From: Echinicola marina
GTDB taxonomy: Bacteria; Bacteroidota; Bacteroidia; Cytophagales; Cyclobacteriaceae
Reading direction: 5' to 3'
Length of the DNA: 64,000 nt
Assembly: GCF_020463795.1 (NCBI RefSeq)
Contig: NZ_CP080025.1
Span: 4,709,501 to 4,773,500, forward strand
The number at the start of each line of letters is the position of its first letter. Positions within the stretch are counted from its first letter, which is position 1. The translations under genes were made by a program, and so were the position numbers. Shown here piece by piece: positions 1 through 8,302 of the stretch. The notes below the pieces were generated by a model, which saw only the letters and a list, made by a program, of their open reading frames with translations, was not told the origin of the DNA and made no database searches.

Positions 1-1602
1 GGAAATGTCTATACTATGCGTGAGGATACCACCACCTTCTTTCCTTCTGATGGAGAAAGAAGTTTTGTGGAAAAAGCCTATTCTGGACGCTTCACGCTAG
101 GATATACTCCGAATAAAGCCAATAATTTCAGTCTAGGCTTCTATGGAGGAAAGAGAAGTAAAGACAGAACGGCCGATATCATTTACTATGATAATCATCA
201 AACCGTAAACGGTGAAGAAATTTATAGTATGCAATACTATAACGAAAACCTTAGAATCAGAAGAGGTGATTTTGTTCTGGGAAGCTTCGATTACAGCCAT
301 AACTTCGAAAATGACTCAAAACTAAGCACATCATTTCTTTATGAATACACCATGTTGGGCGGACCTACCACCAATATGAACCTTGGCTATCCTGATACCG
401 ACTTTGTCTATCAAGACGAGTATAATACCAACGACAATCCCTTACATGGTACACGTTTCCAAGTAGACTACCAAGCTGCACCATGGAGCATTGGTAGTTT
501 TGAAGCGGGTTACCAGTTCAGGAACTTGAACCATACAGGAGACTTTGTTTACGAACGTAAAAACAATGAAACTGGGGAATTTGAATTGGTACCTGAATTT
601 TCCAGTAACGTAGACCTTAGCAGACAGATCCATTCCGCCTATGGGCAACTTTCTGGAGAGAAAGGAAAGTGGAGCTATGCTGCTGGTTTGAGGCTGGAAT
701 TTATGGACAGGGAACTGGATCTTATGGATAAAGCGGGTACCGTGGACACCACCTACTATTATAACTTTATCAAACCTTATCCATCAGCCAGCCTGCAATA
801 TGCCATCAATGATGAACTTAGATTAAAGGCTGCCTATAGCAAAAGAGTAGAAAGAACCACTACTTTCAAAATGAATCCCTTTCCTGAAAGAGAGCACTCT
901 GAAACACTTGAACAAGGAGACCCTACCCTATTACCTGAGTTTATTGACCTAACAGAAATCGGTGTGGTCAAGGATTTTGGCAACAACTCTTTCTTTGCCA
1001 CTACTTATTATCGTAATGTGCAAAACTTGGTCAATAGGGTGAACACTGTATATAATGACACGATTCTCAACAGGATTTATTCTAATGTGGGCAGAGGTCG
1101 TTCTTTGGGGATAGAAACTGGAGTGGAGCTTAACCCTACTCCATGGTGGCAGTTATTTGCAGGTGGTAACCTATATAAGTACCATATCAAAGGGGAATTT
1201 GATAATAGACCAGTGGACACCTCCAGTTGGGTTTATTCTATCAATGCCAATACTAGCTTTGACCTAACCTCCACCTTAAGCCTTCAATGGACAATTAATT
1301 ATCTATCCAAAAGAAATACTGCCCAGGGTGAGGACTCAAGGTTCCTATCTCCTAACCTAACAATAAAAAAATCATTCCTAGACGATAGACTGAGTACCAC
1401 CTTGCAATGGCTTAATATGGACATGGGCTTATTAGATACCAATGAACAGCGTATTACCACCTGGAGACCCGATGAGTTTTATACGACCACCAATTACGTC
1501 TATGAGGTAGATATGATCATGATCAATATCAGCTATACGCTCAATAGGACTAAAAACAAATCGAGGTTTATCAAAAGTGAATTCGGGGAGAAAGAATTCT
1601 AG
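1..1602 (+). CDS. TonB-dependent outer-membrane receptor, C-terminal part (5' end outside window)
   Basis: The reading frame is open from base 1, so the gene starts upstream. The visible 533 residues are a run of alternating aromatic/hydrophobic strands typical of a 22-strand TonB-dependent barrel. The C-terminal end (KSEFGEKEF) resembles the end of the outer-membrane beta-barrel family PF14905, found in Bacteroidota receptors that carry an N-terminal carboxypeptidase-regulatory-like domain. The plug and signal peptide are not in the window. It would take up an unknown ligand across the outer membrane using TonB/ExbBD energy. A clear intrinsic terminator follows 25 bases after the stop. The family call is firm; the substrate cannot be told. 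Confidence 0.85.
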   Translation, partial: GNVYTMREDTTTFFPSDGERSFVEKAYSGRFTLGYTPNKANNFSLGFYGGKRSKDRTADIIYYDNHQTVNGEEIYSMQYYNENLRIRRGDFVLGSFDYSHNFENDSKLSTSFLYEYTMLGGPTTNMNLGYPDTDFVYQDEYNTNDNPLHGTRFQVDYQAAPWSIGSFEAGYQFRNLNHTGDFVYERKNNETGEFELVPEFSSNVDLSRQIHSAYGQLSGEKGKWSYAAGLRLEFMDRELDLMDKAGTVDTTYYYNFIKPYPSASLQYAINDELRLKAAYSKRVERTTTFKMNPFPEREHSETLEQGDPTLLPEFIDLTEIGVVKDFGNNSFFATTYYRNVQNLVNRVNTVYNDTILNRIYSNVGRGRSLGIETGVELNPTPWWQLFAGGNLYKYHIKGEFDNRPVDTSSWVYSINANTSFDLTSTLSLQWTINYLSKRNTAQGEDSRFLSPNLTIKKSFLDDRLSTTLQWLNMDMGLLDTNEQRITTWRPDEFYTTTNYVYEVDMIMINISYTLNRTKNKSRFIKSEFGEKEF

Positions 1603-1627
1603 CCAATGATAAATCAAAAACAACTAG

Positions 1628-1654
1628 CCGAGACCAACCAGTCTCGGTTTTTTT
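1628..1654 (+). terminator. Rho-independent terminator of the receptor gene
   Basis: A perfect 7-bp stem (CCGAGAC / GTCTCGG) with a 6-nt loop is followed by seven T residues, 25 bases after the receptor stop codon. Confidence 0.85.
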
Positions 1655-1852
1655 GTGCTTAGACCAAAATCTTTACATAGTCTCCCATACAAATCTTCCC
1701 TTCAAATAAACCTTGTTGGACCAAGCCATAAGATTGACTATATTATAAAATAATATTTCACCTATCGAATATCAACAAATTCAATAACCCACTACAGAGT
1801 AAATAAATAAGGAAAATTTCGTATCCGCTTCCTCAATCATCCACTCATCATT

Positions 1853-2860
1853 ATGAAAAAACTTAGCCTATTTTTCATTATTTGCATTGGTACCGTGTCC
1901 ATGGCCCTTCAATCAAAAAAAGAGGATCTGGCCAGCAAATTTTTAAGTTCCTTAAATGCTGAGCAAAGAACCAAAGCCCTGTTAGATTTTAACCATGAGT
2001 CAAAACCTAGTTGGCATTACTTTCCAAGTACCATGTTTGAAAGGGCAGGAATATCCTTGGCAGAGCTCAATATAGAACAGAAAGCGGCGCTCTTTAAACT
2101 TCTTAAAAACTCTCTTTCACAATCAGGTTATGATAAAGCCCTTAAAATTATCGATCTTGAAAATGTACTGGCCGCACTCTCAGGAAATGCAAGTCTGCGC
2201 GATCCGGAAAAATATTATGCGGCATTTTATGGCAACCCAGCCAAAGATCCAATCTGGGCATGGTCATTCGAAGGTCACCACCTTTCTCTCAACTTCACCA
2301 TAGATGATCAGGAAATTTCCATTGCTCCTCGGTTTATGGGGGCAAACCCTGCTACCATTCCGAATGGTCCTCGAAAAGGAGAACGAACGCTTAGAGAAGA
2401 AGACCGCGGGTTTGAATTGCTTAACTCCCTCAATGAGGAACAAAAGCAAAAGGCCATTTTCAGGGAAGAAGCTTTCCCGAACATTATTACGACCAATAAA
2501 GAGGAGCTTTCCCCCTTGGATCCAGTTGGAATTAAGTTTGAAGCCCTGCAACTTCACCAACGCTCCATTTTGCTTCACTTGATAGATGTATACCTTTCCA
2601 GTATGCCCGCTGCTTTGGCAAAGAAAAGAATGGAAAAGCTGAAAACGGAAGAACTAAATCAAATACGCTTTGGATGGGCAGGGGCCACATCGCCAGGGAT
2701 AGGTCACTATTACAGAGTACAAGGAAAATCGTTCTTAATAGAATTTGACAATACCCAAAATAAGGCCAACCACATTCATACTGTATGGCGGGATTTTGAT
2801 GGAGATTTTGGCAGAGATCTCATCAAAGAGCATTACCATAATGCTGATCACCATCATTAA
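1853..2860 (+). CDS. DUF3500 domain protein, exported
   Basis: This 335-residue protein has an N-terminal hydrophobic signal segment (about residues 1-19) and then matches by eye the DUF3500 pattern: WHYFPS near residue 54, a WAWSFEGHHLSLNF segment near residue 140, and a C-terminal HIHTVWRDFDGDFG block. The biochemical function of DUF3500 is unknown. The tail is His-rich (HYHNADHHH), and with the HIHT and EGHH motifs this suggests metal binding, which is inference. It stands alone between the receptor and a convergent oxidoreductase, so context gives no pathway. The start is the only Met ahead of the signal peptide. Confidence 0.8.
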   Translation: MKKLSLFFIICIGTVSMALQSKKEDLASKFLSSLNAEQRTKALLDFNHESKPSWHYFPSTMFERAGISLAELNIEQKAALFKLLKNSLSQSGYDKALKIIDLENVLAALSGNASLRDPEKYYAAFYGNPAKDPIWAWSFEGHHLSLNFTIDDQEISIAPRFMGANPATIPNGPRKGERTLREEDRGFELLNSLNEEQKQKAIFREEAFPNIITTNKEELSPLDPVGIKFEALQLHQRSILLHLIDVYLSSMPAALAKKRMEKLKTEELNQIRFGWAGATSPGIGHYYRVQGKSFLIEFDNTQNKANHIHTVWRDFDGDFGRDLIKEHYHNADHHH

Positions 2861-2885
2861 TTATCAAATGGTCAGATGGATTAAA

Positions 2886-2919
2886 AATAAAGCTAGGCAC
2901 AGTATATACTACGCCTAGC
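2886..2919 (-). terminator. Terminator of the Gfo/Idh/MocA gene
   Basis: Read on the minus strand, GCTAGGC pairs with GCCTAGC. The stem continues inward through two G-U pairs into AGTAT/ATACT and is followed by TTTATTTTT. It sits 11 bases after the minus-strand stop. The plus strand lacks a T-tract here, so it probably serves only the minus gene. Confidence 0.7.
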
Positions 2920-2930
2920 CAGTAACATTG

Positions 2931-4262
2931 TTATACCTTTGGCAATTTCCAACCGTTATGGTAATGGGCAGACACCAATTTATTGGCTTCAGGGTCTGTA
3001 AACAAGCCCTTTTCAGCATCCCAATATACCTTTTGACCAGTCTTATAGGCAATATTTCCCATATGGGCGTTGATGGCAGCTACACTACCCGTTTTGATAC
3101 CGCAGTGAAGCATGGATTCATCATTCGCCTTAATCGCATGGATAAAATTCTGGGTATGCTTATCGAGAGCATTGCCTTCAGGTTTCACTCTGGCCATGTC
3201 TTCAATCAGCGGTTTTCCATCTTTCTTTTCAGAAATTATCTCCCATCCTCCACGGTTGACTACCAAGGTGGCATTGTTCCCAATAAAAGCAATCCCTTCA
3301 GTATAACCGTAATTCCCTCCGTCTATACCTGTAGCATGCTCCCATAGCATGTTGAATCCATCGAATTCATAGACAGTCTGAAGGGTATCAGGAGTTTCTG
3401 AAGCGTCATCAGGATAGGCAAATTTACCACCGGATGCCATGATAGATTTTGGCGCACTTACACCCATCGCAAATAATGCGATATCAATTTCATGAACCCC
3501 CCAGTCTGTCATCAAACCTCCTGCATAATCCCAGAACCATCTAAAGTTAAAGTGAAAACGGTTTTCATTAAATGGACGCTTGGGAGCAGGCCCCAACCAC
3601 ATATCATAATCCACTCCTGCAGGTGCGGTACTGTCAGGCTTTACAGGTACTGGCTTCATCCACCCTTGATAAGCCCAGGCTTTTACCAATCTAATATTGC
3701 CCAACTCACCTGATTGAACAAACTTGATGGCATCATCATACTGATTGCCACTTCGCTGCCACTGCCCCACTTGTACCAATTTCCCGTACCTTTCTTGGGC
3801 TTTTACCATGATATTACATTCCTCAATGGAATTGGCCAAAGGCTTTTCTGTATACGCATGCTTGCCTGCAGCAAGGCTATCGGTTAGAACCAAGCAATGC
3901 CAATGGTCCGGAGTACCATTGATCACCATATCCACATCTTTGTCCTCCAACAACTTACGATAGTCTTTATATAACTTTGGTTTTTTCCCTCTCATCTTGA
4001 CCACATCCTCGGCACGCTGATCAAGTACCCTTTGGTCAACATCTGCAATGGCCACACAATTCACTTGAGGCATTTTCAGAAAGGAATTCATATTGGACCA
4101 GCCCATTCCTTTGGCACCTATTAATCCGACATTGATCTGGTCATTGGCACCTACACTTCTGGTAAACTGCCCAAATTCTTTAGCACTTAACATCCTTGGC
4201 ATAGCTGCCATTCCAGCTGAGGCCAAAAGTGTATTTTGTAGAAATCTTCTTCTTGATGACAT
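2931..4262 (-). CDS. Gfo/Idh/MocA family oxidoreductase with Tat signal
   Basis: This NAD(P)-dependent sugar oxidoreductase homologue has 443 residues. A twin-arginine type leader (SSRRRFLQN, then a hydrophobic stretch to about residue 27) predicts folded export with bound cofactor. The Rossmann motif GLIGAKGMG lies at 46-54 and the family EKP motif at 139-141. Segment GGLMTDWGVHEID near residue 250 belongs to the C-terminal catalytic domain. Secreted members of this family oxidise or reduce sugar hydroxyls, and in Bacteroidota they work with DUF1080 3-keto-glycoside hydrolases. The next gene upstream on the same strand is exactly such a DUF1080 protein, which supports a shared periplasmic 3-keto-sugar route. 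The precise substrate is unknown. Confidence 0.9.
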   Translation of the reverse strand: MSSRRRFLQNTLLASAGMAAMPRMLSAKEFGQFTRSVGANDQINVGLIGAKGMGWSNMNSFLKMPQVNCVAIADVDQRVLDQRAEDVVKMRGKKPKLYKDYRKLLEDKDVDMVINGTPDHWHCLVLTDSLAAGKHAYTEKPLANSIEECNIMVKAQERYGKLVQVGQWQRSGNQYDDAIKFVQSGELGNIRLVKAWAYQGWMKPVPVKPDSTAPAGVDYDMWLGPAPKRPFNENRFHFNFRWFWDYAGGLMTDWGVHEIDIALFAMGVSAPKSIMASGGKFAYPDDASETPDTLQTVYEFDGFNMLWEHATGIDGGNYGYTEGIAFIGNNATLVVNRGGWEIISEKKDGKPLIEDMARVKPEGNALDKHTQNFIHAIKANDESMLHCGIKTGSVAAINAHMGNIAYKTGQKVYWDAEKGLFTDPEANKLVSAHYHNGWKLPKV

Positions 4263-4400
4263 ATTATTTGTACTTAAAAGTTAATTGAATCTTTTCCAGC
4301 AGAAACAAACAACTTATCATCTAATTATATTAAAAAGAGATAAATGGTTTTTTTGGGTTTTCCACTGATACTATTAGGGGTAATAATCAGTGATATGTGC

Positions 4401-4451
4401 CATGTAAAGTCCTCTTTATGCAATCTGAGCACCTAAGGAGGACTTTACATG
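4401..4451. repeat. 14-bp perfect inverted repeat with 23-nt loop
   Basis: CATGTAAAGTCCTC at 4401-4414 is repeated inverted at 4438-4451. It lies between the DUF1080 stop and the Gfo/Idh/MocA start and has no T-tract on either strand. It is therefore a poor terminator; a transcript-stabilising or processing stem between the two genes, or an operator-like site, is possible. Confidence 0.55.
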
Positions 4452-4464
4452 TGTATTTATTCTG

Positions 4465-5226
4465 TTACAATCTCCTTACCCAGATATTTCTGAAGTTTAC
4501 TGGGTTTCCATGATCTTGAAGCTTGATAGGCAATTCCGCCTCGTGCGGCTCATATTTATGCACCCCAATATAGGAAGTGGTTCCTTTTACTTCATAATGG
4601 TTTTGGACCAAAATACCATTATGGATCACCGTTACATAGGCTGGCGATATTAAGATACCATCTTTATTGAACCTAGGGGCGGTAAAAAACACATCATAGG
4701 TATTCCACTCTTTTGGAGAACGTGTAGCATTTACCAATGGAATCCCTTCCTTGTACAAGGATGCTGCTTGACCATTAGAATAGGTCCTATTATCATAAGA
4801 GTCCAGAATCTGAACTTCATACCTGTCCATAAAGAAAAGCCCACTATTTCCTCTGCCTTGTCCATCACCTTTCACCACATCAGGCGCTTTCCATTCTATA
4901 TGTACCTGTACATCACCAAAGGATTCTTTGGTAGCAATTTCTCCTGTACCCGGCTTCACCGTAAAAATCCCATCATGTACCGTCCATTGCGCCTCTCCAC
5001 CGGTCCTTAAACTTTTCCAGGCATCAAGATTGTTACCATCGAATAATACAATGGCATCTGATGGCGGCAAGTGGTTCTCTGCGCCGGGGCTTACTTTTCT
5101 TGGTTCAGGTTCCCAAACTTCTGTAGCCTCTGGTGGCAAGTTTATGTTCTTTGCTCCTTGGGACATGGCGGGAACAGCCAAAAAACCGCCTGCTATTACA
5201 GGCAATAATACTTTTTTAAAATTCAT
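4465..5226 (-). CDS. DUF1080 (3-keto-disaccharide hydrolase type) exported protein
   Basis: This 253-residue protein has a Sec signal peptide (about residues 1-23, cleavage near AMSQG). One DUF1080 domain follows from about residue 58 (IVLFDGNNLDAWKS) to the C-terminus, with the concanavalin-like segments GNSGLFFMDRYEVQILDS and EWNTYDVFFTAP. Members of this family have been shown to cleave 3-keto-glucosides and related 3-keto-disaccharides. It probably cleaves a 3-keto-glycoside made by the Gfo/Idh/MocA oxidoreductase encoded directly downstream. The RNA between the two carries a large stem-loop, so co-transcription is likely but not proven. The family is clear; the natural substrate is not. 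Confidence 0.9.
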   Translation of the reverse strand: MNFKKVLLPVIAGGFLAVPAMSQGAKNINLPPEATEVWEPEPRKVSPGAENHLPPSDAIVLFDGNNLDAWKSLRTGGEAQWTVHDGIFTVKPGTGEIATKESFGDVQVHIEWKAPDVVKGDGQGRGNSGLFFMDRYEVQILDSYDNRTYSNGQAASLYKEGIPLVNATRSPKEWNTYDVFFTAPRFNKDGILISPAYVTVIHNGILVQNHYEVKGTTSYIGVHKYEPHEAELPIKLQDHGNPVNFRNIWVRRL

Positions 5227-5690
5227 TTTATTTCTGATTTATCTTAATGACTAATTTGCAATTTATACGAAATACAGAAATATAAAAAGGTAAAATTGTC
5301 TATATCCACATCATAATCTTATAAATGGTCAAATAGACCTTTTATAATGAATTAAAGCAATCATCACTTTAAGCCAGATATCCTGATTAACAAGCTTTTC
5401 CGTAACTGAGCTGCTGCAAGAATAAATTTTCATTTTAAATAATAAAATTTACATGCAGTTAAAGCAAACAGGAATAAACCTTATCAAGATCAATACTTCA
5501 TTTGGAATAGCTTTTCGCAATTGATAAATCTCAGGACTAGTAAATGGACCTACTGTACTCCAGAACGCCATCACTTAACATAATTGAACTATATCAAATT
5601 TTTATTCATCCATTTAAAACAAAACCAGCTGACCTAAGTAGGTCAGCTGGTTTTGTTTTAAAAATTCCTTTATACGAACGGCCTTATAGA
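5227..5690. other. Intergenic region, 464 bases
   Basis: This is AT-rich sequence upstream of the DUF1080 gene. I found no exact TAnnTTTG promoter element on the minus strand and no convincing small ORF. The only clear structure is the 24-bp inverted repeat at 5613-5662, which belongs to the next gene. Confidence 0.5.
5613..5662 (-). terminator. Very long perfect hairpin terminator, probably bidirectional
   Basis: A 24-bp perfect inverted repeat at 5613-5636 and 5639-5662 is separated by two bases. Its ends are A/T runs that supply a T-tract on either strand. It lies 28 bases after the stop of the minus-strand flavoprotein gene. Confidence 0.85.
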
Positions 5691-6824
5691 CTAAACCAAT
5701 TGCTTCACCTTATCTTTTAAGCTCTGCAAAAGATCTTTGGGATAACTTCTATTACCCAAAAAGACATCGGTCATCGAATTAACAAATTGGTCCCCAAATT
5801 TCTTCATTAAGAAATTTCTGATCATCCTTTGATTATAAAACCATTTGGAAACAGTCAATCCGGTATGAATTTCAGGCAACATGGACTCTTCCAATTTAGC
5901 CTCATATATTTCGCCTGCTCTTTGTGGATCAAGATTGGCCTCCACTATGGCCTCCACAGCCAATTCACCACTCAGCAGGGCATTTGAAATTCCTTCAGCA
6001 GTAATGGGATCTGCAAACCCGGCAGCATCACCTATTAAAAAAACTCTATTCCTATAAAAACCATCCGTACGGGGTGAAACAGGGATTTGAAAACCATGGG
6101 CTTCTTCTCTGATCACTTCCTTGATTTCCAGTTTTTCCAAATATTTTTTATAATAATCCTTGAGATTTATACGGGTCTTTTTGCTAGAGGCCACCCCCAA
6201 TGAAAGATGGTTTGCCTTTGGAAAACTCCATGCATAGCCCTGAGGAATCGCATCTACATCAAATCGAATTTCAGTAGACAATCTTTCAAAATCCTCCGGA
6301 CTTACCTCCACCTCATATTCCAAGGCAGGAATAAGGTTTCTAGTTTCCTTCCATCCAGACAGCTTAGCCGTAGGGCTTAAGGCACCATCACCGGCAATTA
6401 CCATTTTGGCATTTATATCTCCCTGGTCAGTATTTAAAACCAAATGCTCTCCAAAAACTATCCCTGTAAGTTTATGTCCCTCTTTGACCACCACTCCCAG
6501 GTCCTGGCATTTCTTGATGATAAAGTGATCAAATTTATCCCTCATCACCATGCTAACTACTGGCTCTTCCCTATAAGCACTTAATTTGATATCCTCATTC
6601 TCAAAGTACAGACTGATCTGGTTGTACTCCCTTTCCACTACCTCAGCAATATCAAAAGGCAACCTTCTTCTCCCTCTAAACACAAAACCTCCACCACAGG
6701 TTTTATACCTTGGCAATTGTTCTTTTTCTATCAAAACAGTTGAAATCCCCTTTTTTGCAAGGTTATAGGCCGCAGATGCTCCAGCAGGACCACTGCCTAT
6801 GACGGCAACATCAAATAATTCCAT
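5691..6824 (-). CDS. Geranylgeranyl reductase family FAD-dependent oxidoreductase
   Basis: This 377-residue flavoprotein has the N-terminal dinucleotide motif VAVIGSGPAGASAA (GSGPAG at 10-15), the family motif KTCGGG at 41-46, and the second FAD motif GDAAGFADPITAEGI near residue 267. This is the layout of the geranylgeranyl reductase (TIGR02032) family, which reduces isoprenoid double bonds, for example of menaquinone side chains or carotenoid precursors. No isoprenoid gene is adjacent, so the substrate is open. It is a single-gene unit on the minus strand ended by the long hairpin at 5613-5662. Confidence 0.88.
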   Translation of the reverse strand: MELFDVAVIGSGPAGASAAYNLAKKGISTVLIEKEQLPRYKTCGGGFVFRGRRRLPFDIAEVVEREYNQISLYFENEDIKLSAYREEPVVSMVMRDKFDHFIIKKCQDLGVVVKEGHKLTGIVFGEHLVLNTDQGDINAKMVIAGDGALSPTAKLSGWKETRNLIPALEYEVEVSPEDFERLSTEIRFDVDAIPQGYAWSFPKANHLSLGVASSKKTRINLKDYYKKYLEKLEIKEVIREEAHGFQIPVSPRTDGFYRNRVFLIGDAAGFADPITAEGISNALLSGELAVEAIVEANLDPQRAGEIYEAKLEESMLPEIHTGLTVSKWFYNQRMIRNFLMKKFGDQFVNSMTDVFLGNRSYPKDLLQSLKDKVKQLV

Positions 6825-7023
6825 TATGTAAGTTATCAGTGAGTTGGTTCTATAAGAGCGTAAAATAAACGAAAATTGACAGATAAAACCCTATAAAACA
6901 CCGATTTTATACGCTACTAAATCAATGTATCATTATATTCCCCTCAATTCACAGGTGTTTGGCCCTTTTATCCACCAATATAGGAATAGCCATGGCTATA
7001 CTATAGATTCCAATAAAACCTTG

Positions 7024-7031
7024 TAATTTTG
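7024..7031 (+). promoter_or_regulatory. Bacteroidota -7 promoter element (TAATTTTG)
   Basis: This is an exact match to TAnnTTTG, 37 bases before the chosen ATG of the aminotransferase. No good -33 TTTG is seen. Transcription would start near 7036-7038, which excludes the more upstream in-frame ATG at 7033 as the real start. Confidence 0.5.
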
Positions 7032-7068
7032 AATGATCAAAATTGAATTCCAAAACGGAAACCTTATC

Positions 7069-8253
7069 ATGAATAACAGACAGCTCTTCCTATCGCATCT
7101 TGCCCAAACCACCGATTTTCCCTTATTAATCGAGGTTGAAAAAGCAGAGGGAGTTTACTTATATGGTCCCAAAGGAGAAAGATACATAGACTTGATCTCT
7201 GGTATTGGTGTTAGTAATGTCGGTCACCGCCATCCCAAAGTTTTGACGGCGATTCAAGCCCAACTGGATAAATACCTTCACTTAATGGTGTATGGAGAAT
7301 ATGTACAGTCTCCACAAACATTATTGGCCAAGGCCCTTGCTGATACCTTACCCAAAAACCTTGATAACATTTATCTGGTCAACAGTGGCAGTGAAGCAGT
7401 TGAAGGAGCTTTAAAGTTGGCCAAAAGATATACCGGCAGAAGAGAAATAATCAGTTGCGTCAATGCCTATCACGGCTCATCCCATGGCGCCTTATCTGTT
7501 GGGGGAAATGAAATCTTCAAAAGGGCCTATCGTCCCCTATTGCCAGGAGTAAGCCATGTAAACTTTGGACAGGTGGAAGATCTGTCAAAGATCACAGAAG
7601 ATACTGCTGCGATCATCGTAGAAACCGTTCAGGGAGAAGCTGGAATTCGGGTAGGATCAAAGGCCTATTTCCAAGCCTTGAGACATCGTTGTCATGAAAC
7701 TGGTACCCTATTGATTTTGGATGAAATACAAGCTGGTTTTGGTAGAACCGGAAAGTTTTGGGCTTTTGAGCATTATGATATTCAGCCAGACATCGTGGTT
7801 TGTGCCAAAGGAATGGGTGGAGGCATGCCCATAGGTGCATTTATTTCCTCACAAGCGATCATGGCGGTTTTCAAAAACAATCCTCTTCTGGGACATATTA
7901 CCACTTTTGGAGGTCACCCTGTGAGTTGTGCAGCTTCCCTGGCCACTATTGAAGTCCTACAAACGGAAAACCTGATCAATCAGGTTGAACACAAAGCTCA
8001 CCTATTTAAAAAGCTACTTAAACACAAAAAAATCAAGGAAATTAGGAACAAAGGACTAATGATGGCGGTGGAATTCGAGGACTTTGATACCCTAAAACCT
8101 ATTATAGACCGTGCCATTGAATTGGGAATTATTACGGACTGGTTTCTCTTCTGCGAAGATAGCATGAGGCTGGCTCCTCCCCTCACCATCACGGATGATG
8201 AAATCCGTCGGGCATGTGATGTCATCCTTCAATCCATAGAAGAGAATAGTTAA
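7069..8253 (+). CDS. Class III PLP-dependent aminotransferase (acetylornithine/ornithine type)
   Basis: The protein has 394 residues from the ATG at 7069. An in-frame ATG at 7033 would add 12 residues but lies on the promoter element, and the family normally begins near NRQLFLSHLAQT. The class III signature LDEIQAGFGRTG is at 217-228 and the Schiff-base lysine is K247 in CAKGMGGG. Phosphate-binding NSGSEA lies near residue 106. The fold and cofactor are certain; the amino donor is not. Proteins like this in Bacteroidota are usually called aspartate aminotransferase family or acetylornithine/ornithine transaminases, but no arginine-synthesis gene is adjacent. It is monocistronic or lightly coupled to the exported protein 49 bases downstream. 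Confidence 0.9.
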   Translation: MNNRQLFLSHLAQTTDFPLLIEVEKAEGVYLYGPKGERYIDLISGIGVSNVGHRHPKVLTAIQAQLDKYLHLMVYGEYVQSPQTLLAKALADTLPKNLDNIYLVNSGSEAVEGALKLAKRYTGRREIISCVNAYHGSSHGALSVGGNEIFKRAYRPLLPGVSHVNFGQVEDLSKITEDTAAIIVETVQGEAGIRVGSKAYFQALRHRCHETGTLLILDEIQAGFGRTGKFWAFEHYDIQPDIVVCAKGMGGGMPIGAFISSQAIMAVFKNNPLLGHITTFGGHPVSCAASLATIEVLQTENLINQVEHKAHLFKKLLKHKKIKEIRNKGLMMAVEFEDFDTLKPIIDRAIELGIITDWFLFCEDSMRLAPPLTITDDEIRRACDVILQSIEENS

Positions 8254-8302
8254 TGATCTAATTGAATTTTTCTACACTTAAATTCAGTCAAATAAACCTA
8301 TA

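Noticed and set aside
7033-7068. Upstream ATG giving a 12-residue longer aminotransferase
   Set aside because: The codon sits 2 bases after the TAnnTTTG element, before the predicted RNA start. The extension is not part of the family.
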